The notes: generated by a model from the sequence alone, not told the origin. A DNA stretch of 64,000 nucleotides from Selenomonadaceae bacterium (GCA_017535925.1 JAFXTD010000027.1:1-64000); one strand, 5' to 3'; positions 9,169-17,087 are shown, counted from the stretch's first letter. Made by a program: numbers and translations.

Positions 9169-10107
9169 ATGACACCGGTTGAGCGCAGAATTTTAATCAA
9201 AGTCTCGACGATGTACTACCTCGAACACATGAAGCAAACAGAAATTGCAAAACGCCTCGGCGTTGAACGCACGACCATAAGCAAACATCTCAAGCGGGCT
9301 CTCGACCAAGGTATCGTCACCATAACCGTTGCCAACGAAAATTTTGAAGACATTGAGGCGGCTATGGAAAAACGTTTCGGCTTGAAGGAATGCTTTATCG
9401 TTCCGCGCAGCTATGACCTCCTCGCCGTCAAGCAGGCAATGGGAAGAGCAGGGCTTCAACTTCTGCGCCGCGTTGTTGCCGACAAACAAGTTATCGGGCT
9501 GGCTTGGGGCACTTCGATTCGCGAACTCACTCACCACGCTCAAAACTCAAAAGTCCCGAAGATTGATTCGGATTTCGTTCCGCTCGACGGCGGTCCCGAA
9601 AATATCGACAGCGAACTCCACGTCAACACCCTCTGCTACGAATTGGCTCGCGCGTTCGGCGGTCGTTGCCACTACATTTATGCGCCCGTTATCACTCGCA
9701 CGGCTGAAATTCGAAACGCTATCGTTCAAGACGCCAACTACGAAAAAATTTCCAACTTCTGGAAAAAACTCGACATAGGGCTCGTCGGTATCGGCGCACC
9801 CGTCAAATCTTCCAACTTGGTTTGGATGGGCGAATTCGGGCGGCAAGCGATTGAATCACTCTCGCGCACGGGCACCGTCGGAGAAATTTGCTCGGTCTTC
9901 TACGACAAAAACGGTCGCGAAGTCAAAACAGATTTTTCGGACAGGATTATCGGCGTCGATCTCGACACGCTTAGAAATTTGAATTACTCAATCGGTATGG
10001 CGGCCTCGCGTGAAAAAGTTCCGGCGATTATGGGCGCGTGCAAAGGTCAAGCGATCAACGTCCTTATCACCGACGAACAAACCGCAAAAATCATGCTGAA
10101 CGAATAG
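9169..10107 (+). CDS. SorC/DeoR-type sugar-responsive transcriptional regulator
   Basis: This 312-residue regulator has an N-terminal winged helix-turn-helix (about residues 1-55; QTEIAKRLGVERTTISKHLKRA) and a C-terminal SorC-type sugar-phosphate binding domain (about 60-310) with features such as GLAWGTSIREL. SorC-family regulators sense phosphorylated sugars and control sugar operons. It sits directly upstream of gutM and the glucitol PTS genes in the same direction, so it probably controls this operon and its own expression. The ATG is chosen because GGAGGAGG lies at the right distance; an upstream in-frame extension has no such site. The effector is likely glucitol/sorbitol 6-phosphate, by context only. 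Confidence 0.85.
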   Translation: MTPVERRILIKVSTMYYLEHMKQTEIAKRLGVERTTISKHLKRALDQGIVTITVANENFEDIEAAMEKRFGLKECFIVPRSYDLLAVKQAMGRAGLQLLRRVVADKQVIGLAWGTSIRELTHHAQNSKVPKIDSDFVPLDGGPENIDSELHVNTLCYELARAFGGRCHYIYAPVITRTAEIRNAIVQDANYEKISNFWKKLDIGLVGIGAPVKSSNLVWMGEFGRQAIESLSRTGTVGEICSVFYDKNGREVKTDFSDRIIGVDLDTLRNLNYSIGMAASREKVPAIMGACKGQAINVLITDEQTAKIMLNE

Positions 10108-10118
10108 GAGGTTTTGAC

Positions 10119-10523
10119 ATGGGATATTTTATTGCGCTGGCAGTCGTCGTTTGGATAGCGCAGACGGCTTTGGGCTTTTGGCAATTTAAAAAGTTCAATC
10201 GACACTTGAAAGACTTGCGCAAGCTCGGAAGAGTCTCAATCGGTCGTGCTCGCGGATATTTTGCCTCCGGAGTCTTAGTCCTGTTTATCATTGACGACGA
10301 TTGCAGAATTATTCGCGGCGAAATCATGGAAGGGCGCACGGTCTTTGCCGGCTTCAAGCCTTTTAATCATTTCAACGGCTTAACTCTTTTTGAACTTAGC
10401 GAAAATCTCTGCAAGTCGATGAAACTTTCCAAGCAACAAACTTCAGCCGTCATTTCCGCTCAAAAGGAATACGAATCCTACAAACTCATGAAGACCGAAG
10501 AAAATTTAGCTGTTAGCGGTTAG
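10119..10523 (+). CDS. gutM: GutM-family glucitol operon activator
   Basis: This protein of about 134 residues has one N-terminal membrane helix (residues 3-20) followed by a compact domain containing LGRVSIGRARGYFASGVLVLF, characteristic of GutM. GutM is an auxiliary activator of the glucitol operon in enteric bacteria and is also found in Firmicutes. AGGAGG at 10107-10112 fixes the start 11 bases after the regulator gene. The last residues (AVSG) and the stop codon are encoded by the beginning of a 7-bp tandem array, so the C-terminus has probably been reshaped by that repeat. Confidence 0.85.
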   Translation: MGYFIALAVVVWIAQTALGFWQFKKFNRHLKDLRKLGRVSIGRARGYFASGVLVLFIIDDDCRIIRGEIMEGRTVFAGFKPFNHFNGLTLFELSENLCKSMKLSKQQTSAVISAQKEYESYKLMKTEENLAVSG

Positions 10524-10551
10524 CTGTTAGTGGTTAGTGGTTAGTGATTAG
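10512..10551. repeat. Heptad tandem array, unit GTTAGYG, overlapping the gutM stop
   Basis: Five consecutive 7-base units start at 10512, 10519, 10526, 10533 and 10540, and a partial sixth follows. The gutM stop TAG (10521-10523) lies in the second unit. A short inverted counterpart (CTACTAAC twice, period 8) follows at about 10559-10576. Confidence 0.9.
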
Positions 10552-10576
10552 AATTAATTCTACTAACCTACTAACC

Positions 10577-10598
10577 TAAAAATCGACCGAAGGGAGAT
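10577..10598 (+). repeat. Dispersed 21-base word with a ribosome-site core
   Basis: AAAATCGACCGAAGGGAGATT occurs here and, in reverse complement, at about 16227-16247. Both copies directly follow a pair of inverted heptad arrays. In the other copy its AAGGGAG acts as the motB ribosome site. Confidence 0.8.
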
Positions 10599-10673
10599 TA
10601 ACGGTTGAGGATTAAAGCGCGCAGTCTTCAACCTTAATCTATAGATTAAAAAGGTTTTATGGGAGGTAATTTT

Positions 10674-11222
10674 ATGGACACAATGGTATCTTTCGCCCAA
10701 GCCTTTATCGGGCTTTTCAATCGCGGCGGCGAAACTTTGGCGGGCTGGGTCAGCGGAATTATTCCGACGCTGATTGTCCTGCTCGTCGCAATGAACGCAA
10801 TCGTTAAAATGATCGGTAACGAACGCATCGAAAAATTCGCGGCGGTCTGCGCGGGCAATCCTCTTTCACGCTACATCGTCCTGCCCGTTATCGGAACATT
10901 CTTTTTCTGCAACCCGATGACACTCTCGCTCGGAAAGTTCTTGCCCGAATTTTACAAGCCCAGCTATTATGCAAGTGCTTCAGGTTCGTGCCACACGCTC
11001 AACGGCATGTTCCCGCACATCAACCCCGGCGAATTGTTCGTGTATCTCGGTGTTGCAAACGGAATCACGACGCTCGGATTAAATCACATCGACCTCGCAC
11101 TTCGCTACTTGCTTATCGGTATCGTGATTAACTTCCTGCGCGGCTGGGTCACGGACTTTTGCACGGCTTACGTTCAAAAACAGCAGGGCATTTCGTTGAG
11201 CAAGACGCTCAAGACTGCTTAA
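10674..11222 (+). CDS. srlA: PTS glucitol/sorbitol transporter subunit IIC
   Basis: This 182-residue membrane protein is the glucitol-family IIC subunit (SrlA/GutA). It shows the family block [29 protein letters not shown] in part, then [20 protein letters not shown] and three to four hydrophobic segments. Together with the IIBC protein it forms the membrane channel that takes up sorbitol and passes it on as the 6-phosphate. The ATG at 10674 is used because an upstream ATG lies within the GGGAGGT ribosome site. The leader upstream holds two small hairpins (about 10603-10636 and 10636-10656), which could affect expression. Confidence 0.9.
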   Translation: MDTMVSFAQAFIGLFNRGGETLAGWVSGIIPTLIVLLVAMNAIVKMIGNERIEKFAAVCAGNPLSRYIVLPVIGTFFFCNPMTLSLGKFLPEFYKPSYYASASGSCHTLNGMFPHINPGELFVYLGVANGITTLGLNHIDLALRYLLIGIVINFLRGWVTDFCTAYVQKQQGISLSKTLKTA

Positions 11223-11234
11223 GGAGGATTTAAA

Positions 11235-12671
11235 ATGGCTGATTATAAAGCAGTTGTCGTTAAGGCGGGCAGCGGCGGCTTCGGCGGACCTTTGACACTT
11301 ATCCCCGACGGCAAGAAAAATAAAATCGTCAACATTACCGGCGGCGTCATGTCGAAAGTCGCTCAAACGCTCGCAGAAATGACCGGTTGCGAACTCGTCG
11401 ACGGTTTCAAAACTCGCGTACCCGACGATGAAATTTTGGTCGTTGTTATCGATTGCGGCGGTACTCTTCGTTGCGGCATTTATCCCCAGAAAAGAATTTT
11501 CACAATCAACTTGAACGCAACGGGACCCAGCGGTCCTCTTGCAGACCATATCAAAGCTGACATTTACGTTTCCGCAGTCAAGCCCGAAAATATTTCTTAT
11601 GCGGAAGGCGTTTCGGTTCCTTCGGCAAGTGCGGCTCCCGAAGCCGGCGGCGGATTCAGATCAGTCGTCGTCAAAGCGGGCAGCGGCGGATTCGGCGGAC
11701 CTTTGACACTCGTTCCCGACGGCAAGAAAAATAAAGTCGTCAACATCACGGGCGGCGTCATGTCTCAAGTCGCCAAAACTTTATCGGAAATGACGGGTTG
11801 CGAACTCGTCGACGGATTCAAAACCCGCGTGCCCGATGATGAAATCTTGGTTGTGGTTATCGATTGCGGCGGAACATTGCGTTGCGGCATTTATCCCCAG
11901 AAAAGAATTTATACAATCAATTTGAACGCAACGGGACCCAGCGGCCCTCTCGCAGACCATATCAAAGCTGACATTTACGTTTCGGCAGTCAAGCCCGAAA
12001 ATATTTCATACGCTGACGGCGCAGCGGCTCCCGCTCCCGCACCTGCAACAGCTCCCGCGAAAGACACTTCGGGCGATTCGGGCAGCGCGATTAAAAAAGG
12101 CGGCTACGACACTTCCAAAAAAATTACCGAACAATCTTCGGGCAGCTTGATGGCGAAAATCGGTCAATTCATGGGTGGTATCGTCTCGGTCTTCTATCAA
12201 GCAGGTCGTGATTCGATTAACACGATTATCAGAACGATTCTCCCGTTCATGGCGTTCGTCTCAATGTTAATCGGCGTTATTCTCGGCACGGGCATTGGCG
12301 ATGTCATTGCGAACTTGCTTTCGCCTCTGGCAGGCAACATTGTCGGTCTAGTAATTCTGGCTTGTATCTGTTCGTTCCCGCTCTTATCGCCCTTCTTGGG
12401 ACCGGGCGCGGTTATCGCTCAAGTTATCGGTGTTTTAATCGGCGTTCAAATCGGTGAAGGAAACATTCCGCCGCATTTGGCTCTGCCTGCGCTGTTCGCC
12501 ATCAATGCTCAATGCGCTTGCGACTTCGTGCCGGTCGGTCTCGGTTTGGCAGAGGCTGATGCAGAAACCGTCGAAGTCGGTGTGCCTTCCGTGTTGTATT
12601 CAAGATTTATCACAGGACCTGTTTCCGTTATCCTCGCTTGGCTTGCAAGTTTCGGTCTTTACGAATCATAA
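11235..12671 (+). CDS. srlE: PTS glucitol/sorbitol IIBC with duplicated IIB domain
   Basis: This 478-residue protein has two IIB domains in tandem (about residues 3-125 and 137-262), an Ala/Pro linker and a IIC-like membrane domain (about 295-478). Each IIB copy has the complete phosphocysteine block [15 protein letters not shown], so both could carry phosphate. The copies are also very alike in DNA (11247-11610 and 11658-12015), pointing to a fairly recent duplication or ongoing gene conversion. Enteric SrlE has one IIB domain and about 319 residues, so this protein is longer by exactly one domain. It lies between IIC and the IIA fusion and would pass phosphate from IIA to sorbitol. Confidence 0.9.
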   Translation: MADYKAVVVKAGSGGFGGPLTLIPDGKKNKIVNITGGVMSKVAQTLAEMTGCELVDGFKTRVPDDEILVVVIDCGGTLRCGIYPQKRIFTINLNATGPSGPLADHIKADIYVSAVKPENISYAEGVSVPSASAAPEAGGGFRSVVVKAGSGGFGGPLTLVPDGKKNKVVNITGGVMSQVAKTLSEMTGCELVDGFKTRVPDDEILVVVIDCGGTLRCGIYPQKRIYTINLNATGPSGPLADHIKADIYVSAVKPENISYADGAAAPAPAPATAPAKDTSGDSGSAIKKGGYDTSKKITEQSSGSLMAKIGQFMGGIVSVFYQAGRDSINTIIRTILPFMAFVSMLIGVILGTGIGDVIANLLSPLAGNIVGLVILACICSFPLLSPFLGPGAVIAQVIGVLIGVQIGEGNIPPHLALPALFAINAQCACDFVPVGLGLAEADAETVEVGVPSVLYSRFITGPVSVILAWLASFGLYES

Positions 12672-12723
12672 TTACAGACAAAAAAATAGCGGAATGGGAA
12701 TCAGTCGTTAAGAGTGTCGCAAT

Positions 12724-12755
12724 CATTCCTAATTCCTAATTCCTCATTCCTAATT
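12724..12755. repeat. Heptad tandem array, unit HATTCCT
   Basis: Four 7-base units (CATTCCT, AATTCCT, AATTCCT, CATTCCT) occupy 12724-12751 in the gap between the IIBC gene and the IIA fusion, just before the next ribosome site. Confidence 0.85.
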
Positions 12756-12780
12756 AAAAATAAAGGCAGGTAATTATACA

Positions 12781-13989
12781 ATGGCAGAAAAGATTTATTC
12801 AAGTAAGGTCGTCGAACTCGGCGGGCAAGTCGGAGATTTTATCGCAGCCGCCAATATGATTATCATGTTCGATGAGGCGATGGCTCTTCCCGAATTGCGC
12901 GACGCTTGCGTCATGCACACCGGCAACTCCCTCACGGGCATGATTAAACCCGGCGACGTTTACAAAATCGCGGGCACCGAATTTAAAATCGTCAAGGTCG
13001 GCAGCGAAGTCCAGAAAAATTTGATGAACCTCGGACACATTACAATTAAATTCGACGGCGGCGAGGGCGAACTCCTCGAAGGCTCCATTCACGTCGAAAG
13101 CAAACCTGTTCCCGCTATCAAGCCTGGCGATATGATTGAAATTTTCAAGCCCGAAGATAAAAAAGTTGCTGACGGCTCGTGGCTCGGCTTGAAAGGCAAA
13201 ACGGCTATCGTAACCGGCGCGGCTTCAGGTATCGGCAAGGCTGTCGCTCAAGCGTTCCTCGACAACGGAGCAAATGTTGTGGTTTGTGACCTCAACCCGA
13301 ACGAACCCGAATTCAACCTCACCGAAAACAGCGGCAAGATTAAATACGTCGTCACAAACGTTGCGGATGCTCAAAGCGTTCAAGCTATGGTTAAGACCGC
13401 GCTCGATACCTTCGGACAGATTGATATCCTCGTAAACAACGCGGGCATTAACATTCCCTGCTTGCTCGTCGACCCGAAAGATCCTCACGGCAAATACGAA
13501 CTCAACGAAAAAATTTACGATAAAGTTACGGGCGTCAACATCAAGGGCGTTTACCTCGTCGCGCAGGCCGTCGGTCATGAAATGGTTAAAGCGGGCGGCG
13601 GCGTTATCATCAACATGAGTTCCGAATCGGGTCTCGAAGGCTCGGAAGGTCAAAGCATCTACGCCGCAACCAAAAATGCAGTCAATAGCTTCACTCGCAG
13701 CTGGGCGAAGGAGCTCGGCAGATACAAAGTTCGCGTCGTCGGCATGGCTCCCGGCATCATGGAGGCTACCGGCTTGAGGACTCTCGCTTATGAAGAGGCT
13801 TTGGCTTACACTCGCGGAATCACCGTTGACGATTTGCGCAAAGGTTACAGCTCAACCAAGACGACACCTCTCGGACGCAGCGGCAAGCTCTCTGAAGTCG
13901 CGGATGCTGTCGTTTTCCTCGCAAGTGACAGAGCTTCTTACGTCGACGGCGTCACCGTGAACGTCGCGGGCGGCAAAACTCGCGGATAA
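12781..13989 (+). CDS. Fusion of PTS glucitol IIA and sorbitol-6-phosphate dehydrogenase-like SDR
   Basis: This 402-residue protein joins two enzymes that are separate in enteric bacteria. Residues 1-125 are a glucitol-family IIA domain (SrlB-like) with the likely phosphohistidine His46 (CVMHTGNSL) and the block LGHITIKFDGG. Residues 137-402 are a short-chain dehydrogenase: cofactor motif TGAASGIG, NNAG, and the catalytic YAATK. By context it would oxidise sorbitol 6-phosphate to fructose 6-phosphate with NAD(P). The fusion could couple sugar phosphorylation to the first catabolic step. Both domains look complete and no frameshift is seen. The start follows a GGCAGGT-like site. The stop codon lies in phase with the heptad array that follows. 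Confidence 0.88.
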   Translation: MAEKIYSSKVVELGGQVGDFIAAANMIIMFDEAMALPELRDACVMHTGNSLTGMIKPGDVYKIAGTEFKIVKVGSEVQKNLMNLGHITIKFDGGEGELLEGSIHVESKPVPAIKPGDMIEIFKPEDKKVADGSWLGLKGKTAIVTGAASGIGKAVAQAFLDNGANVVVCDLNPNEPEFNLTENSGKIKYVVTNVADAQSVQAMVKTALDTFGQIDILVNNAGINIPCLLVDPKDPHGKYELNEKIYDKVTGVNIKGVYLVAQAVGHEMVKAGGGVIINMSSESGLEGSEGQSIYAATKNAVNSFTRSWAKELGRYKVRVVGMAPGIMEATGLRTLAYEEALAYTRGITVDDLRKGYSSTKTTPLGRSGKLSEVADAVVFLASDRASYVDGVTVNVAGGKTRG

Positions 13990-14014
13990 TTTCAATTAGG
14001 AATTAGGAATTAGG
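13987..14014. repeat. Heptad tandem array, unit AATTAGG, starting at the stop codon
   Basis: TAATTTC (containing the stop codon) is followed in phase by three exact AATTAGG units at 13994-14014. The last unit runs into the left end of a MITE-like element. Confidence 0.8.
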
Positions 14015-14157
14015 GGTTGTTGATAAATTAAATCGTCGGTTCCGATTAAGCGTTTCAATGATTTTTATTTTTAAATCTACTTTTCTTTTGTGCGACCGTC
14101 ATCCATGACGGCCGGGCACTCACCAACCGTTGCTTTTGAATTTACCAACACACCCTA
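14011..14157. mobile_element. MITE-like element with imperfect terminal inverted repeats
   Basis: The left end (TAGGGGTTGTTGATAAA) and right end (TTTACCAACACACCCTA) are inverted repeats matching at 14 of 17 positions. The left 80 bases are repeated in inverse orientation at 62-141 of this window. The interior contains the palindrome CCGTCATCCATGACGG (14098-14113), also present at 41244-41259. It has no coding capacity. Size, terminal repeats and dispersed copies suggest a non-autonomous miniature element; the parent transposase is not in the window. Confidence 0.55.
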
Positions 14158-14170
14158 AGTTTCTGATTTT

Positions 14171-14205
14171 CATTGCTCATTCCCAATTCCACATTCCTAA
14201 TTTTC
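14171..14205. repeat. Heptad tandem array, unit HATTCCN
   Basis: Degenerate 7-base units (CATTGCT, CATTCCC, AATTCCA, CATTCCT, AATTTTC) follow the MITE-like element and resemble the unit at 12724. Confidence 0.65.
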
Positions 14206-14228
14206 CTTACCACTCCCCCCAAAAAATA

Positions 14229-14265
14229 AAACCCTCAGGAAAGCCACGCTTGAGGGTTTCTTTTT
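14229..14265 (+). terminator. Rho-independent terminator between the SDR fusion and the epimerase-like gene
   Basis: AAACCCTCA and TGAGGGTTT pair around a 13-base loop and are followed by CTTTTT. It ends only about 20 bases before the next start codon, so it could also act as an attenuator for that gene. Confidence 0.75.
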
Positions 14266-14285
14266 AAGACGAAAGGAGCAAAATT

Positions 14286-14966
14286 ATGTTTTGGAAAGGC
14301 AATCAATCCGAAATGAGAATCGCGGCGTCGATTTTGTCGGCGGACTTCGCTCACTTGGCTGACGAAGTGAAGCACGTGACGGACGCGGGCATTGAACAAA
14401 TTCATATCGAGGTCGGCGACGGAGTTTTTTCGCCCGATATTACCGTCGGCTCACATGTTCTCAAAAGTTTGCGCAAAGTCACCGATGCAATTTTGGAAGC
14501 GCACTTGATGACCGTTAAGCCCGAAGATAAAATCATCGAATTTGCTCAAGCCGGCGCGGACTTAATCACGTTCCATATCGAGGCGACCGACCAAGCTCAA
14601 AGCGTCATTCACAAAATCAAAGGCGCGGGCTCAAAGGCGGGTGTTGCGCTCAATCCTGCGACGCCACTCTGCATGATTGAAGAGCTTTTGTATGATGTCG
14701 ATGTTGTCCTGCTCATGACGGCGATACCGGGCGCGGCGGGTCAGCCTCTGCTCAAACATTCAATCGATAAAATCAAACGCCTGCACAATATGATTCGCGA
14801 AAACGATTACGCTTGCCTGTTGGAAGTCGACGGCGGTGTCACGATTGAAAATGCTCAAATTCTGCGCGAGGCGGGCGCAAACATTTTGGTATCGGGCACG
14901 GCGATTTATGAATCGACCGACGTTTGGGCGTCCGTTGCCATGCTCAAAGGCGATTTTAGTGATTAA
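14286..14966 (+). CDS. Ribulose-phosphate 3-epimerase family protein, atypical active site
   Basis: This 226-residue TIM-barrel protein belongs to the ribulose-phosphate 3-epimerase family: AASILSADFAHL at the start, EAHLM, PGAAGQPLL and LEVDGGVTIENA near the end. In the usual enzyme the first metal site reads HxDxMDG. Here it reads HIEVGDG, so the first catalytic aspartate is Glu and the methionine is Gly; the second histidine (EAHLM) and the EVDGG aspartate are kept. It may therefore act on another ketose phosphate, as allulose-6-phosphate epimerases do, or be weakly active. Position after the sorbitol genes suggests a role in hexulose phosphate use. AAAGGAG supports the start. The last codons and stop are made by a 7-bp array. 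Confidence 0.8.
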   Translation: MFWKGNQSEMRIAASILSADFAHLADEVKHVTDAGIEQIHIEVGDGVFSPDITVGSHVLKSLRKVTDAILEAHLMTVKPEDKIIEFAQAGADLITFHIEATDQAQSVIHKIKGAGSKAGVALNPATPLCMIEELLYDVDVVLLMTAIPGAAGQPLLKHSIDKIKRLHNMIRENDYACLLEVDGGVTIENAQILREAGANILVSGTAIYESTDVWASVAMLKGDFSD

Positions 14967-14983
14967 TGATTAGTGATTAGTGA
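14956..14983. repeat. Heptad tandem array, unit TTAGTGA, covering the stop codon
   Basis: Four units (14956, 14963, 14970, 14977) read TTAGTGA or TTAATGA. The epimerase-like gene stops (TAA, 14964-14966) inside the second unit. An inverted fragment (CCACTAATAACTAA) follows at about 14999-15012. Confidence 0.9.
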
Positions 14984-15039
14984 AAAGATTTTTTCTGACC
15001 ACTAATAACTAAAGAACACACCTCCCAAATAAAAAAATT

Positions 15040-15068
15040 CCTCAAGTTTCGTGCTTGAGGTTTTTTTT
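15040..15068 (+). terminator. Rho-independent terminator after the epimerase-like gene
   Basis: CCTCAAG and CTTGAGG pair around a short loop and run into eight T residues. Preceding A residues allow it to work for the convergent acpS transcript too. Confidence 0.8.
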
Positions 15069-15432
15069 ATTCGATAATGCAAACAGCCGTTGCGAAGTCT
15101 CTTGAATGACTCAAGCTGACGGAAATTTTATGGACATTCATAGATTCAACCAGAATTTTTGCTTTGCCGCGCAGGAAGATATGCGGCGCGCCTTGTCCGT
15201 CGTTAAAAATTTCGACATTGGTAAGTTGAGTGACGATCCCCGTGCCCAAAGCCTTAAAAAAAGCTTCCTTGGCGGCGAATCTTGCGGCGTAAGAAGCGGC
15301 GGAATTTTTCCCGCGACTTTCGCAATAAACTTGTTCGGTTTCCGTGAAGACGTTGTCTCGGAAATGTTTTCTTGCGACGGCTTTTTTTATGCGAGCAATT
15401 TCAATAATGTCAGTGCCGAGTCCGATAATCAT
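15067..15432 (-). CDS. acpS: Holo-[acyl-carrier-protein] synthase
   Basis: This 121-residue enzyme transfers the 4'-phosphopantetheine group from coenzyme A to acyl carrier protein. It has the family landmarks: IIGLGTDIIEIARI at the start with the magnesium-binding aspartate, FAAKEAFFKALGTG in the middle and SLSHSRDFATA near the end. Length is normal. Its start overlaps the motB stop by four bases, so it is probably co-translated from the motA-motB message, an unusual pairing of a lipid enzyme with the flagellar stator. Confidence 0.92.
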   Translation of the reverse strand: MIIGLGTDIIEIARIKKAVARKHFRDNVFTETEQVYCESRGKNSAASYAARFAAKEAFFKALGTGIVTQLTNVEIFNDGQGAPHIFLRGKAKILVESMNVHKISVSLSHSRDFATAVCIIE

Positions 15433-16223
15433 TTTGCTACCAAATCGGCATCTGTTTGTGCGCGGAAGCCTTCGTTCGGATTGAAGGTCAAACTTCTTGC
15501 GATAAGAATTTCTACGCGACGATTCCTCTGTTTGTTTTCCGGCGTGTCGTTCATGGCAATGGGTCGATATTCACCGTAGCCGATAGCGGAAAATCTTGCG
15601 GGATTGAGGCTTTGATTAATCGACAGCAAATATTTCATGAAAGTCATTGCGCGCACGGAGCTGAGTTCCCAGTTCGAGGGAAATTGCGCCGTGTTAATCG
15701 GGTCGGTGTCGGTGTGTCCGCTGATTAAAACACGTTCGGGCACTTGCGCCAAAAGCCCGGCAACCAAAGGTCCGATGCGTTGAGATTCGGGAACGAGGTC
15801 AGCTGAACCCGACGGGAACAATGCCCGCTCCTTAATACGAATCATCAAACCTTCCTCCTGCAATTCCGTCGACAGCTCGTCCTGCAAATTATTTTCGCGA
15901 ATGTATTCTTCCAATTGCTGTTGCAAGTCTTGAAGCTGCTGATTTTCTTGAAGATAGGCGGCGTTACCTTGATCCTCCGACGTTATGATTTCGCGTTGCA
16001 TTGAATTGCTTGGACCGGCTTTATCGAAGAAGGAAGGACCGCCCATGTTGAAAGCCGCCGTGAATGCCTGCGCCATTTGCACGAGCTTTGTCTGGTCTGT
16101 CTGCGAAATCGCGAACAAACAGATAAACAACGCCAAAAGCAAAGTCATCAAGTCGGAATAGGGAAGGAGCCAAGCCTCGCTGGCTTCTTCTTCATGTTTC
16201 TTTGCGTGTTTTTTTCTCGCCAT
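15429..16223 (-). CDS. motB: Flagellar stator protein MotB
   Basis: This 264-residue protein has one transmembrane segment (about residues 20-40) with the plug and ion-binding motif PYSDLMTLLLALFI. The aspartate there is the proton- or sodium-carrying residue. A coiled-coil-like linker (about 75-130) and an OmpA-type peptidoglycan-binding domain (about 140-250; SGHTDTDPI, SVRAMTFMKYLL, NRRVEILI) follow. It anchors the stator to the cell wall. The ribosome site AAGGGAG lies inside a dispersed 21-base repeat that follows a pair of inverted heptad arrays in the motA-motB gap. Confidence 0.92.
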   Translation of the reverse strand: MARKKHAKKHEEEASEAWLLPYSDLMTLLLALFICLFAISQTDQTKLVQMAQAFTAAFNMGGPSFFDKAGPSNSMQREIITSEDQGNAAYLQENQQLQDLQQQLEEYIRENNLQDELSTELQEEGLMIRIKERALFPSGSADLVPESQRIGPLVAGLLAQVPERVLISGHTDTDPINTAQFPSNWELSSVRAMTFMKYLLSINQSLNPARFSAIGYGEYRPIAMNDTPENKQRNRRVEILIARSLTFNPNEGFRAQTDADLVAK

Positions 16224-16226
16224 AAA

Positions 16227-16316
16227 AAATCTCCCTTCGGTCGATTTTAGCTGTTAGCTGTTAGTGATTAGCGATTAGAATTTTTCTAACCGCTAACAGC
16301 TAACCGCTAACCGCTA
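16227..16316 (-). repeat. Composite repeat in the motA-motB gap: inverted heptad arrays plus conserved tail
   Basis: Reading on the minus strand from the motA stop codon, there are about four GTTAGCG-like units (16286-16313), a short spacer, the inverted array (16247-16278), then the 21-base word AAAATCGACCGAAGGGAGATT. The two arrays can pair into a long hairpin. The same order occurs on the plus strand at 10512-10598. Confidence 0.85.
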
Positions 16317-17087
16317 TTCCCTGCCAATGCCTTCGCGTTCGCCCTGCGGAATGTAAATCATAAGCTTGGATTCAATCTGCGTAGGGGAATCGCCCGCCTG
16401 CAACGAGAGGATACCTTCCATAATCATGCGCTTGTGGCTGACTTCGTTTTCGGATTTGATTTTGAGTTTGTTGGCAAAGGGGAGCCAAAGAACGTAGCCG
16501 GTGAAGATACCGAGAATCGTCGCAACGAACGCCGCCGCGATTGAGTGACCGAGCTTGTCAATATCGTTCAAGTTGCCAAGTGCCGCGATAAGACCGACGA
16601 CCGCGCCCAAAACGCCCAGCGTAGGAGCATAAGTTCCCGCTTGAGAAAAAATCGAACGCATTTCGGCATGACGTTGTTCCATGATTGTGAGTTCCGCGTC
16701 CAAAACGTCGCCGACAAATTCCGGATCCATGCCGTCGATAACCATGCTCAAGCCGTTGCGGAAGAAAGGATCTTGAATGTCTTCAACTCGACTTTCCAAA
16801 GCAAGAATACCTTCGCGGCGGGCAAGTTGAGACAGCTCGACGAAAGTTTTTACCAAATCGCCTTTGCTTTGTTCCTCGTTGCCTTTAATCAGAAGTTTGA
16901 AGAGTGTCGGCACCTTAGAAATTTGTTCCATTGTGAAAGCGTTGAATATGCAGGCGACCGTTCCGCCGATGATGATAAGGAATGCGGCGGGGTTATTCAA
17001 TGCAGTGAGCGGCGCACCCTTAAGAATCATACCTACGAAGACGGAAATTATTCCGCCAATCAAACCTATTACTGTAGATTTTTCCAA
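16314..17087 (-). CDS. motA: Flagellar stator protein MotA
   Basis: This 257-residue protein has four membrane segments (about residues 5-24, 31-50, 150-170 and 183-205). It has the cytoplasmic loop that contacts the rotor and the family pattern SIFSQAGTYAPTLGVLGAVVGLI. With MotB it forms the ion-driven stator. Translation starts at TTG, eight bases after an AGGAGG site. The gene is first of the minus-strand motA-motB-acpS set. Its TAG stop codon abuts a 7-bp tandem array. Confidence 0.92.
   Translation of the reverse strand: MEKSTVIGLIGGIISVFVGMILKGAPLTALNNPAAFLIIIGGTVACIFNAFTMEQISKVPTLFKLLIKGNEEQSKGDLVKTFVELSQLARREGILALESRVEDIQDPFFRNGLSMVIDGMDPEFVGDVLDAELTIMEQRHAEMRSIFSQAGTYAPTLGVLGAVVGLIAALGNLNDIDKLGHSIAAAFVATILGIFTGYVLWLPFANKLKIKSENEVSHKRMIMEGILSLQAGDSPTQIESKLMIYIPQGEREGIGRE

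Noticed and set aside
11235-12671. Duplicated IIB region considered as an assembly artefact
   Set aside because: The copies differ at many silent and some coding positions spread over the domain, so they are distinct sequences and not a duplicated read.
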